Of a stretch of 64,000 nucleotides of DNA, positions 44,906 to 55,998 are shown piece after piece. This DNA is from Craspedostauros australis. Lineage: Eukaryota; Bacillariophyta; Bacillariophyceae; Mastogloiales; Achnanthaceae. Positions within the stretch are counted from its first letter, which is position 1; the number at the start of each line of letters is the position of its first letter. The stretch covers positions 343,115 to 407,114 of the forward strand of contig JAMXDE010000055.1 in the NCBI GenBank assembly GCA_026770025.1. The letters run 5' to 3'. A program made the position numbers and the translations under genes. Below the pieces are notes generated by a model. The model was not told the DNA's origin. It was given only the letters and a program-made list of their open reading frames with translations, and searched no databases.

Positions 44906-45601
44906 TTACTTTTTGGTCATGTGCTCTGCCTTGTTTCGCAGCATTGAGAGATGACTTTTGAACTTCTGCGGCTTCTCCTCCTGATAGACGTGCTGCTTGA
45001 ACTGTGTTGCACCGAAAGAGGCATACTCTGGTCGACTTGCCTGCAATTCAGATGGTGTCATGTGAAGGTTCTTCTTCATTTTGATGTCATGGGAGAGCAA
45101 CCTTTTGGCGGGAGACAAGTGCATCACTGGTCTGCCTTGAATGTTGCGTCGCTGTTCGGGATGAAGCGAGCGATCACGGTCCAAGGCGCGCTCTTCGCGT
45201 GCCGAGCGTTCTCGTTGTTTCTCGATTCTTGCGCGGAATGTCTTGAAGTACTTCTGGAAGACGGCCTGCATCATTCCACGCACTTTGAACTGCTCCAACA
45301 TGCTGTAATACGCCCACGCCTGTTGGAAATCTGGGGTGGTGTGATAGTAGAGAACAAATTGTTTGTTAGAATCTACTTCTCTGAACTGTGAGCTCTTCAT
45401 TGCTCTCAATTTCAAAGTCCGATCTCCTTCTGAGATCATAATGGGTCCCTCTGTTGGTCTAGCAGGCATCCATCTTGCGTTCATCGCAAATTCATCGTGG
45501 ACATGCATGCACCACCGAGTGCCCCATGTCCGTGCACACAAGCACGTTGTCCTCCTCTGACAGTCTCGATGCCTTAGACATCGCCGAGTTGTAGGCATCA
45601 C
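44906..45601 (-). CDS. SR2: unrecognised family with C-terminal S-x-AK/RPEY module
   Basis: An open frame of 231 codons; the true start is uncertain because 5' sequence near 45,500 seems to be read in another frame (AMSKASRLSEEDNVLVC). The C-terminal 75 residues match SR4 closely: HPEQRRNIQG against HPRQQHNHRG, LSPAKRLLSHDI against LSVAKMLLRQDI, LQASRPEYASF against LQQSRPEYAPF, FKQHVYQEE against FKERIYQEV. The middle is helical and charged (FQKYFKTFRARIEKQRERS). No known domain is recognised. The gene lies left of the full-length copia, which interrupts SR3 on its other side. Confidence 0.55.
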   Translation of the reverse strand: MMPTTRRCLRHRDCQRRTTCLCARTWGTRWCMHVHDEFAMNARWMPARPTEGPIMISEGDRTLKLRAMKSSQFREVDSNKQFVLYYHTTPDFQQAWAYYSMLEQFKVRGMMQAVFQKYFKTFRARIEKQRERSAREERALDRDRSLHPEQRRNIQGRPVMHLSPAKRLLSHDIKMKKNLHMTPSELQASRPEYASFGATQFKQHVYQEEKPQKFKSHLSMLRNKAEHMTKK

Positions 45602-46181
45602 ACAGATTGGTTCATTCGATCAGATCACGGCCTCCCATTCGTCACGGGAACACCTTGGTTGGGAGCTCATTCAGCTCCTTCGACCATCTCACATCTCCGA
45701 TCATCTCCGATCATCTCCGATGCTTCTCCCGTCGTTTCTGCTGGTTTCTTCGCCGATCACTTCACCGGCTTCCTGGATGTTTCTCATCTCAGGTTCGTTC
45801 ACAGGCCATCTCACACTTCGCGACATCGGCCTTCCTCCAGTACTATTTTCTCATTGGTTGCGACATAGGGGCCGTAGTCGCTCGTGTCGTGATGTTGGTC
45901 ACGATTCCAACATCCCTGCCCCCTGCGACATGCACGTGTGATTCGCATTCCTGCACTGAGGTCACGAACGCCAAAATACGGTTCGCATTCGGCACGTGTC
46001 GTTCTCCATCACGAAACACGTGCAGCTCACATTTTTCTGTCACAAAGATCCAAAGGTGGGAGTTGCGGTAATGTAGAATATCACGACGTTCGGTTCCTTA
46101 CTCTTGGGAGGTGCGGCAATATGGTGTTTCAGAACACCCGATTCCTGTCAGATGTGCCTTGTGCTTTTGCTTGTGCCACTG
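45602..46181. other. Spacer left of copia-2
   Basis: It contains three copies of CATCTCCGAT (about 45,687-45,720) and the TTGGGAGGTGCGGCAATA motif at 46104-46121. About 40 bases next to the LTR continue the SR3 frame (AQAKAQGTSDRNRVF) before a stop. Confidence 0.45.
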
Positions 46182-46929
46182 TGTTAGGAATTGAGGGTAC
46201 GACTTTGTCGGAATACCCGTAATTGCCGCACCTCCCAACATTGTTCGTCACAGCTTTGAATATTATTCATCACATGTTCAGAGACTATTTGTCACACCTT
46301 TGTATACCATGTCATTATGACTATGACTAAGCATACGGACGCGATTGATACCTGTATAACCGCGAGGAGGATAGTCTGTCCTCTGGTAATGTAAGGAAGA
46401 CACCCACGGCGGATCAGGAGGTCCCGATACCACGCCGACCGTGGCAACCATCCAGACGACGACGTCGATCAGAACAGCATGTCCATGGGCAAGTGACGCA
46501 CCTTCTTCAGAGGACAGCACATGCCTCTCCTGCGGACAAGAACATCTGCAGGCTTGGAACATCAGAAAGGATCAGAATATCCGCAGGTTTGGAACATCAC
46601 CAAAGGTGACATCGACCATCCAAACGACGATGTCATGAGAATCAACAACGGAAACATGAGATAGGCAAGTGCTCAAGACTGCAGATCCCTACCATGCAAG
46701 CGTAGACAGCTACAACGATGCAGAGACAAGGAAGCAAGAACAGAGCATGATGAACGAAGGGGGAAGCACCTAAGAGACAACAGGACGCCCCGTGTCGTTA
46801 CCGCGACAGATGCCTGTCAAGAAAGCGAAATTGGAAGAGAAAGTGAGATTGTGCTCACAGTTCTAAAACGGTACAGTTTCTAACAGCAGATTAGATCTTA
46901 GTACTAACTATAACCCTGGATTTCCAACA
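46182..46929 (+). repeat. copia-2 5' LTR
   Basis: TGTTAGGAATTG...TTTCCAACA. It contains the inverted motif ATTGCCGCACCTCCCAA at 46222-46238. The last base of the LTR is also the A of an ATG in frame with gag. Confidence 0.93.
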
Positions 46930-47009
46930 TGTTTCGAAACGTTACGATTGAAATCCTACGTTTCTACCACCATCAACACAGCAACAAACATCCTCTCATC
47001 ATCATCACC

Positions 47010-50000
47010 ATGACATCCTTCCTAGGTAAGACTGATCGTTACATGATCATGTTCGACGACAAGCGGTCCAGCTGGAAAGCTTGGAGTGCGAAGTTCCTGG
47101 CCCGCGCCAACCGCAAGGGCTATGGAGACTTGTATCTCAAGGACATGGGTGATGTGGTTGTGAAGGAAGAACCGTTCGTCCCCTCCGTTGCTTCCCTCCC
47201 TGTGAAAGGCAAGAAGAAGGACGACGACGAAGCCAAGAAGCCAAGTGCCATGACTCCTAAAGAGGAGGCTGAGTACAAGAAGGCATTGGCAAAGTACGCG
47301 TTTGAAGAACTGACCATGGCTATTAGCCATGAAACCACCGAAGGCAATGTTGCCTTCATGGCTGTGTTGGGATGCAAGAGCAGCGCTTACGAGGGAGGAG
47401 ACCCACGTAAGGCATGGAAGGCTCTTGAGCGTATCTACGAGCAGCGCACTGCGCCTATGAAGGCAAAGTTGTTAGCGCAGCTCAACGGGATGCGCATGAA
47501 GAAGGGAGAACACCCGGACACGTTCCTCACCGAGATGGAAGTGCTCCGCGGACGCCTCTCTCACGCCGGCGTCGACTTGGACATGACCCAGTACCACATG
47601 CTTGTGCTCAACGCCCTCGCAAGGGACTACGAGATGGATGTGAAGCTCATCGAGCTCAAGTTCACCGGCATCGAAAGCACGATGTCAATCGAGGACATCC
47701 GTGAAGCAGTGAGTGCCACCTACGACGCACGTCACATCAAGCAAGGAAGCAACCGCTGCGAGAGTGACACCAAAGAGGAAATGGCTCTCGCTGCCACGGG
47801 CGGCTTCAAAGGGTACTGCCGCAACTGCGGTGCCTACGGGCACAAGAAGGCGGACTGCCGCTCTCCCCCAAAGAACAAAAACAACAAGGCCTTGAAGAAG
47901 AACAACAAGAGAGGTGACACCCCCGCCAAGAACAAGTTCAACGGAAACTGCAAGTACTGCGGTAAGAAGGGGCACAAGATCCTCGACTGCTTCAAGTTGA
48001 AAGCAGCGATGCGAGAAGCTGAGGCCGCAAACGTGGCGACCGACGTCATGGAGGAAGAGACAGACGTCGCCCTCGTGATGGTCGAAGAACACATGTGGCG
48101 GACTACCCAAGACGATGTGGCTGGCTACGACTCCTTCGTTGAAGTTGACGAAGAGATGTGGTTACCTACCGACGAGAAGGCCGACGACGTTGCCCTAGCC
48201 ATGATCGAGGAGCCCTTCTGGTTGCCCGAAGACGACAAGTCCATGGATAGCACGGAAATGATGTGTTTCCTCACCAACGAGTTCGAAATCGATTCGACAG
48301 AGGTCAAAAATGTGACCAACCCAAGACTCGTAACAACCCAAGAAATTACGAACATCAAGAAAAACATGAGCAACGACCATGCCATGATGCCTCCCAAAGA
48401 GGAGACCACCGAAGACCTCGCCCTCACGTCCACCGACGAAGAGATGGGCGACCATGGCAACGAAGAGCCAAACCAAGGCTCCGAGTGGACGGCGGAAGAG
48501 CGGGCGGCCCACCACCCAGGGGTGTATGGTCACTACGGACCACCAGCGGTCGCCGCCGAGCGCATCAACCGCGAACTCTTCCCGTCCGATGACGAGTCCA
48601 CCAAAGACGACGAGTTCTTCGACGAGGTCATCTACGATGAAGACCTCGTCAGCACCGAAGAAGAGTCTACCAACGAAGTGGCCATGGTGATCGGAGCGGA
48701 AGACATCTGCAGAGAACCTGTCTTCTCGCTCTCCACCAACAAGTCTCCCATCGAGAAGACGATCGAAGCAGCGGGGCGCGCAATGTACCAAGGATGGGCA
48801 TCGTGCCCACTGTGCTTCAAACAAGGGTACATCTACTCGTACTGCGTCGATTGTCTCAACCAGCCCTTCCTCATCGATCTACCGGAAGGAACGGACGTGG
48901 TGAAACCGACAACCCACGAAGAACGCGATGAACGCCGCGCAATGCTCGCAAAGGAGGAGTCCCTCGCACTCGCAGTGCGATACTCATTGAGCAACGCCAT
49001 GCCGGCTGACAGTGTGCGCTCCAAGCTTGCCTTGCTGTGCCTCGACACAGTGGAGGAATACAACTCGAGAGACAGACGCAATCGCGCGGATGCTCGCACC
49101 CTCTACTTCCTCCTACGCGAAATCGGGATGATGACTCCTTTCAACGTCATGAAGAACATGCCGTATATCAATGAAAGGCTGGAGAAGGAGCAGTTGCCAG
49201 CCATCCACCATGGACTCATCGGGAGCCTGGCCTCGCGTGGAGCACTCCAAGTCATGTGGAAATACCACCCAGGCCACTACGGAGTCCGCAGCCCAAATGC
49301 GTTCCCTGAACTCCCCATCTACAGCGAGAGAAACCCACAACCAGACATGGCGATGGTAATCGGTGACATCGACGGCGTCGAAGAACGCCGCATCACGCTC
49401 GCCCCAGACCGCCATGAGGCAAACACTTGGTTGGGCGACTCAGGTGCCTCGTGCCACCTGACCAACAACGACGAGGGGATGACCAACGTACGCGTAGCCG
49501 ACCACTCCATCAAGATCGGCAGCGGTCGCTACATCAAGGCAACAAAGGTGGGCGACAAGCGCATGGTGGTAATGCAGAAAAACGGTACCACCGCAACCAT
49601 CCTCCTCAAGCACGTGAAGTTCGTGCCCAAATTGTGGGTGAACCTCCTCAGCATCAACAAAGCGCTTGAGAGCGGCTTCAACATCAGCAACCACGGTGTT
49701 GTGATGAGCCTGGAGAAGCGCGGACAACGCATCACGTTTGACCGGCTTATGGCTACCCACAGCGGGTTCGTGAGCGGCGTCAACATGATCACCGCCCCTC
49801 ACCCTCACGATCAAGCCAATGTTGGCGTGTCCACCCAGACCGCGGTGGACGTCAACCAAATCCATAAAATGTTAGGCCATGTTGACACTTACACGATCTC
49901 TCGCACAGCGGGACGATACGGTTGGAATGTCACAGGCAAATTGCATGCATGTGTGGACTGTGCCATTGGCAAACAAAGGCAGAAGGCCATGACAAAGAAA

Positions 50001-52975
50001 CTCCAATCACGAGCGAAGGAGGTTGGTGATCGACTGTTCATTGACACATCAAGTGTCCAGACGCACAGCTACGGACAAGGAAAGTATTGGCTCCTAGTCC
50101 TCGATGATTACAGTGACTACTGTTGGAGCTATTTCCTGAAGGAGAAAAGTGAGGTTGGAACAAAAATGATTCTGTTGCTTAAATGGCTCCATGTCAATCA
50201 GCAAACACGAGTGAAAATTGTCAGATGTGACAACGCAGGAGAAAATTATTCCGCGGAGAAGCAACTGCTCGTCGCAGGGTTCGGTCCAACGTTCGAGTAC
50301 ACTGCAGCATCTACGCCGCAACAGAACGGTCGCGTGGAAAGAAAATTCGCCACGTTGTACGGGAAAGTCCGAGCCATGCTCAATCACACACACCTGCCAA
50401 AAAATGTCCGAGGAAAATTATGGGCCGAGGCGGCCAGAACCGCTACCCAACTGGAGAATATCATCGGGACGAAAACGAGAGAACCAGCATGCGTGCTGTT
50501 CAATAACCGGATCCCAACTTACGTGGATGGGTTACGCGTTTTCGGGGAAATAGGCATGGTGTACATCGGAGGCCGCACGATAAAGGCGAAGCTGGATGCC
50601 AGATCCAGACCAGCTATGTTCGTTGGATATGGCCAGTCACACGCGAAGGGAGTGTATCGAATGCTGAACCTCGCAACAACTAAGATCCTAATCACGAGAG
50701 ACGTGACATGGATGAATCAGTCATATGGGCAATTCAGAGGTATCGAGAATGCCAACAGATCAATATTGATAGATCTGGAAGATGACGACTCTACATCGGG
50801 TATGAAGACTCGACACACGAGAGCAGCTTGGGAGCGACGATCGGAGACCATCAAAGGCATGGAGACCGACGACGCAGATCGCAGCAGCAGAGCCGGAGAG
50901 AAAGAAGATACAGAAGACACTGCGCGAGGGCAAGATGACTTGCTCCCCACCCAAGGGAAAAATGAGTCGAACGATAATGACGGCGACGAATTCGGAAGGG
51001 ACGATGAGGGGAGAGCAAATGAAGAGGCCAAATATGAGCCGGAGCAGACCCCTATCGCAGAACCTGTGCAACGCGTACCAAGGATGGTGAGTGCTCTCGC
51101 AGGGTACAACAAAGAACCCATTCCAGAGGAGGAGCGAGACCTCGAATCGAGCGATGAGTCAGAACCAAATACAGACGAAGGGTACGAGACACCCCAAGAG
51201 ACTATCGCATCCCCATCGGACACAGGAGGACCCGACTTCCACGCGGACGGGTCAACATTCAACAGAGATATCGCAGGTATGATGATAGATACACCTCACG
51301 GAATGATGAGACTCAACGATATCATCACTGCGGACCAAGCATTGAACAACGAACGAAATGAGGATGGGATGGAACTAGCGAGCATCGCTATGCTGCTAGA
51401 CCCAACCACATTTGAGGACTGCTGGGACCACGCGGACCCCAGTAAGAGAAAGAAATGGCGAGAAGCCATCAACAAGGAATTCTACGATATGGCCAGAAGG
51501 AAAGTATGGGAAAAGATCAAGAAGCACCGGATGCCGAGAAATCGGTGGTGCGTGAAGACCAAGTGGGTCTTCAAGGAAAAGAGAAACGGGGTATTCCGCG
51601 CCAGACTCGTGGCATGCGGATACTCGCAAATCGCAGGAGTCGACTTCTCAGCGCACCACGCACCGGTGATACATGACGCAACCTACCGGATCATGCTCAC
51701 CATGAAGATGATATTGAAGCTAGACAGCATCATCATCGACTTCGAGACAGCGTTCCTACACGGTGATCTCGACGAGGAGATCTACATGCAATGCCCGAAA
51801 GGCATGAAGCACGAAACCGACGAATGTCTGCTGCTCAAGAAAACCATCTACGGACTCGTGCAGAGTGCCAGACAATGGAATAAGAAGCTCGTCGACATCC
51901 TATTCAAACTGGGGTTCAGGCAGAGTGAGGTGGACCCATGCCTACTGATTCGGAATCAGGAAGGACAACTGCTTTTAATCGGCACCTATGTGGACGATTT
52001 CTCTGCATCGGAGAAAGGCAGGAACTGGAGAAGCTCGTGAAGGATATCCGAGCGGAACGGTTCGGGGTCAAAGTGGAGGAAGATCTTGAAGACTACCTAA
52101 GCTGCAAGATCATATTCAACCATGACAAGACCAACTGTTGGGTGAACCAACCACACATCCTCAAGAACATCATCGATACGTTCGGGAGCGATGTGCTGAA
52201 ACTACAACGATACGGAACACCAGGAACACCAGGGCAGGGCATCCAAAGGAACAGCGACGCACCCAAAGTGGACGAACAGCGACACAGCCGATACCGAAGC
52301 GGAGTAGGCATGCTGCTATACCTGGTGAAACACTCTCGACCCGACATCGCCAATGCAGTGCGAGAGCTGACCAAAGTATTGGACGGACCAACGGCCTTAG
52401 CATACAAGGAGATGCTACGAGTCATGAAGTTTGTATGGGACACGAGAGAATATGGACTGAAGATGAAACCGAGTCCACTGACTAACGATGCATGGAAGAT
52501 TGCAATATTCACCGACAGCGAATTCGCGGGTGACAAGGACAATCGCATCAGCGTAGGAGGGCACATCGTCCTACTACAAGGAGTGCCGATCATATGGAGA
52601 TCAAAGGCACAACGCAGCGTAACACTCAGCTCGACAGAAGCAGAATACGTCGCACTGTCAGAAGCAGGGAAAGAAATCCGCTTCGTGACGCAACTGATGA
52701 GAGACATCGGATTAAAGATGCACAAGCCCGCGGACGTTATGGTCGACAACGTCGGAGCGATCTTCATCGCCTCAAACCCATCGACATCCGCAAGAACAAG
52801 ACACATCGACATCCGACATCACTTCATACGTGAACTCGTCAAAAATGGAGAAGCCATAACCAAATTCGTGCGATCGGAAGACAACATCGCAGACGGCTTC
52901 ACAAAGAACACCAAAAAGGAGATCTACGACAACCACAAGAATCACTTCATCCAACTGCGGTCTGCAATGGATTAA
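47010..52975 (+). pseudogene. copia-2 Gag-Pol polyprotein, one frameshift at the RT active site
   Basis: The start is taken at ATG 47010 (MTSFLGKTDRY). An in-frame ATG at 46929 overlaps the LTR end and adds 27 residues. In order: Gag with W-rich N-terminus; two zinc knuckles CRNCGAYGHKKADC (47,817) and CKYCGKKGHKILDC (47,950); a long acidic insert of about 480 residues; protease WLGDSGASCHLTNND (49,430); GAG-preintegrase HKMLGHVDTYT; integrase Asp, Asp, Glu at VLDDYSDYCW, VRCDNAGENY and QQNGRVERKF; acidic linker; RT with RARLVACGYSQI and the YVDD box; RNase H with FTDSEFAGD and TLSSTEAEYVALSE. Just after YVDD (about 51,990-52,000) the frame moves by one base. The downstream part reads on in the second frame to the stop at 52973-52975. 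All other catalytic residues are present. Confidence 0.92.
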
Positions 52976-53049
52976 AGGGAGTAAGGCGAAAGGTGAGAGA
53001 GAAGGACGGTGATGATGGATGTTATGTTGTCGATGCGACAATGGAAGGG

Positions 53050-53795
53050 TGTTAGGAATTGAGGGTACGACTTTGTCGGAATACCCGTAATTGCCGCACC
53101 TCCCAACATTGTTCGTCACAGCTTTGAATATTATTCATCACATGTTCAGAGACTATTTGTCACACCTTTGTATACCATGTCATTATGACTATGACTAAGC
53201 ATACGGACGCGATTGATACCTGTATAACCGCGAGGAGGATAGCCTGTCCTCTGGTAATGTAAGGAAGACACCCACGGCGGATCAGGAGGTCCCGATACCA
53301 CGCCAACCATGGCAGCCATCCAGACGACGACGTCGATCAGAACAGCATGTCCATGGGCAGGTGACGCACCTTCTTCAGAGGACAGCACATGCCTCCCCTG
53401 CGGACAAGAACATCTGCAGGTTTGGAACATCAGAAAGGATCAGAATATCCGCAGGTTTGGAACATCACCGAAGATGACATCAATCATGAGACGACGGTGT
53501 CATGAGAATCAACGACGGAAACATGAGATAGGCAAGTGCTCAAGACTGCAGATCCTACCATGCAAGCGTAGACAGCTACGACGATGCAGAGACAAGGAAG
53601 CAAGAACAGAGCATGATGAACAAAGAGGGAAGCACCTAAGAGACAACAGGACGCCCCGTGTCGTTACCGCGACAGATGCCTGTCAAGAAAACGAAATCGG
53701 AAGAGAAAGTGAGATTGTGCTCACAGTTCTAAAACGGTACAGTTTCTAACAGCAGATTAGATCTTAGTACTAACTATAACCCCGGATTTCCAACA
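53050..53795 (+). repeat. copia-2 3' LTR
   Basis: Near-identical to the 5' LTR. Differences cluster around 53,300-53,310 and 53,470-53,500. It begins right after the purine tract GGAAGGG. Confidence 0.93.
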
Positions 53796-54102
53796 CCACT
53801 GCTCCTGATGCAACTTCTTTTGCTACTGCTGCTCCCTGCACCACTGCTACCTCACTGAGCGTTCGATGACCAGGAGTGACACAGGCGGCAGCGAGATGGC
53901 GAAGGTAGCACTCAATGTCTCGTCCCTTCAAGTAGCTCGCCTTGCGTTGAAACCGGCGTCGTTTCTCTGATCCTTTCACCCCAAAGATGTTGGGCGATGT
54001 CTCACAAATGTGGTGGAAGTCAATTTCTCTTCGATCACAGCTTGTTGCTTCAAGTGATTGTAAGAGTTGCTTTGTTTCATAGGGGCGAAGGTCTTGGTCC
54101 AT
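53796..54102 (-). pseudogene. SR3: unrecognised family member interrupted by copia-2
   Basis: The ATG at 54102 opens MDQDLRPYETKQLLQSLEA, followed by a module with HHICETSPNIFG and SEKRRRFQRKASYLKGRD. Its order (LL helix, spacer, basic F-x-R helix) parallels exon 1 of SR1 and the first module of SR4. After GHRTLSEVAVVQGAAV the frame reaches the copia-2 target site. On the other side of the retrotransposon about 15 more residues follow (AQAKAQGTSDRNRVF) at 46,135-46,181 before a stop. SR2, further along on the same strand, might be a later exon of the same gene, but I cannot show splice sites. Upstream (54,190-54,300) another frame has ELHRCASQFCFGVDAE composition. Confidence 0.45.
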
Positions 54103-54732
54103 GGTTGATGTTGTGACCAAAGCGCGTTGACGAGGTTGGCTTGTTGGCCAACAGAGGCGAAAGCAGCAGGCAACCATCTCGTTCCTCACCCATGTTCACC
54201 ATCAACAACGAGATCTCTGCATCCACACCAAAGCAAAATTGACTCGCGCAACGATGAAGCTCAGCGCATCCAACAGGTGTTCGAGACTTATGCTTCCGCA
54301 TGTCTGCTGAACCTCACGTACAGGCTGATCGGAAACGTCACTGGAAGCACGCTGACGTCGAGGTTTGCATGCAAACTAGTCAACCTCGTCCAATCAGAAT
54401 CCTCTCACAAGGATAGTATGAAATAGTTTGAGAACATCTCTGACATTGCACATGTTTGTCAAGTCGTGATGGCCAAGAGATGCTTGGAACTCAGCGCGAT
54501 ACAACCGGACCAATGCATCCAAGCCATGCCAGCGAACTGCAGTGAAGTTGGCAAATTATTTTTGATCGTGTGCTTGCGCCCATGAGCATGTGGATGCATG
54601 CATACCCACAACAGATTCGTTGCAAGTTGGGAAACAGACGCAATTTTTTGACCGACCCATACTGTGACTGTGGAAGCGCCAGCAGCAACAACAACACCAA
54701 GTCAACAACACCAAGTCAAGAAGACAGCAATT
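54103..54732. promoter_or_regulatory. Divergent spacer between SR3 (-) and SR4 (+)
   Basis: 630 bases that may serve both genes as promoter. Both starts sit in a similar CAACA-rich context. No other gene is seen. Confidence 0.35.
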
Positions 54733-55242
54733 ATGCCAAGAGATGGATGGATTGATTGGAGGGGAAGCCAGGCAAGAGAAATCATCCTTGAGGATCTTCT
54801 TTCTGGTACATTGCCAGTGGAAGAGGAAGAGGTTCCTGCTGGTGAGGCATGGGAGTTGTGCTATTCTCACATGGCAGAATTTGTTGATGTTGTGTTCAGT
54901 CAGTGTGAAGCTAGGCTTCGCGATCATCGGAAGCAAATGGGGAAAAAGCTCAGACGCTCATTGATGGAATCCGCTGCCTTGGCGAACGACAGGCAACTCC
55001 ACCCACGACAGCAACACAACCACCGAGGGGAGCATGTTTTTGATTTGTCTGTCGCAAAGATGCTTCTTCGACAAGACATCATGGATGGAAGCCACACACA
55101 TTTATCACTGTTCCAACTGCAACAAAGCCGGCCTGAGTATGCTCCATTTAGTCATACAAAGTTCAAGGAACGCATCTATCAAGAGGTTCGTCGTCAGAAG
55201 TTCATCTTCTATCTTGAGAGGAAGCGTAACACAACTAAATAG
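54733..55242 (+). CDS. SR4: intact two-module member of the unrecognised S-x-AK/RPEY family
   Basis: 169 residues from the ATG at 54733 (MPRDGWIDWRGSQ). Two similar halves are visible. Residues about 8-70 read WRGSQAREIILEDLLSG ... FSQCEARLRDHRKQ. Residues about 100-165 read LSVAKMLLRQDIMDG ... SRPEYAPFSHTKFKERIYQE. Each half has a S-x-A-(K/R)-x-x-L-x-x-D-(I/L)-x-x-G helix, a spacer, and an F-x-x-R basic helix. The second half matches SR2. No known domain comes to mind. Basic helices and the paired layout would suit DNA or protein binding, which is only inference. The gene is convergent with YR4, as SR1 is with YR2. Confidence 0.6.
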   Translation: MPRDGWIDWRGSQAREIILEDLLSGTLPVEEEEVPAGEAWELCYSHMAEFVDVVFSQCEARLRDHRKQMGKKLRRSLMESAALANDRQLHPRQQHNHRGEHVFDLSVAKMLLRQDIMDGSHTHLSLFQLQQSRPEYAPFSHTKFKERIYQEVRRQKFIFYLERKRNTTK

Positions 55243-55998
55243 GAAAGATTTATGCTGCATAATAGAATTCACAGGTCTCCGTGGTCATGTTTTGCTTTGC
55301 GTGTGTGCTTGACCCATGTCCGTGTTTGGAGACTTTGCCCAACTTTGTCCGACTTTGTCAACATCGATTGACTATTGTCCAGTTTTGCCGAGTTCTGTCT
55401 AACTTTGTCTAACTTTGTCCGACTTTGTCTCACTCTGTCGACTGATGACGAACAGGGGAACTGCTATTTCTCACATTGTAAAACTACTAAAAATAAGCAA
55501 CACTATCGTTTTCTCGATCATTTCTGTCAAAGAGGGAACATGTTGTCTTGCAAACGTTCAATCACGTTCGAGATGGATCTTCTGGACAAAAATTTTGGTT
55601 GTCCCAGATCTCCAAAACAGTGATGCTGCTGTCAATATCGCACGAACGAAGCAGCCACAGCCAACATTCCGTCGACCTTGTGCTGCAGCATATTTTCCAG
55701 TCCATCCCAACACGGTTGTTGAAAGGCTGGAACGTCGACGCCGCGCAAAACATGCGCTTTTCTTTTCACCCAAGGTAAGTTGCTGAAGCTGGTTTTCTTG
55801 TAGTACATCGATCGTTTCGCCTTCGTGTCACCTGCTTCACTACAGTGTTGCTTTATTCAGCTCCAGGTATTGCCTCCACTCCAAAATCGCCACTTGATCT
55901 GGTTTTGCTCCATTGCTCCTTCACAAAAGGCAACACGTTGTCAGTGTACTGCACCGAACTCGTACGTCACATCACAATTCACGAACATACTATTTTGC
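55243..55998. other. Spacer between SR4 and YR4, with degenerate ACTTTGTC repeats
   Basis: Bases 55,328-55,438 contain about eight imperfect ACTTTGTCCGACTTTGTC-like units. The rest is without a supported gene. The 3' UTRs of SR4 and YR4 lie here. Confidence 0.5.

Larger units (their letters stand above)
46182..53795 (+). mobile_element. Full-length Ty1/copia retrotransposon (copia-2)
   Basis: It is bounded by two LTRs of 748 and 746 bp and flanked by the 6-bp duplication CCACTG (46176-46181 and 53796-53801). The polyprotein order is Gag, protease, integrase, RT, RNase H, as in Ty1/copia. A purine tract (GGAAGGG) sits directly before the 3' LTR as the plus-strand primer. One frameshift breaks pol. 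The LTRs differ at roughly 3% of positions, so the insertion is fairly recent. It interrupts the SR3 reading frame. Confidence 0.95.
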
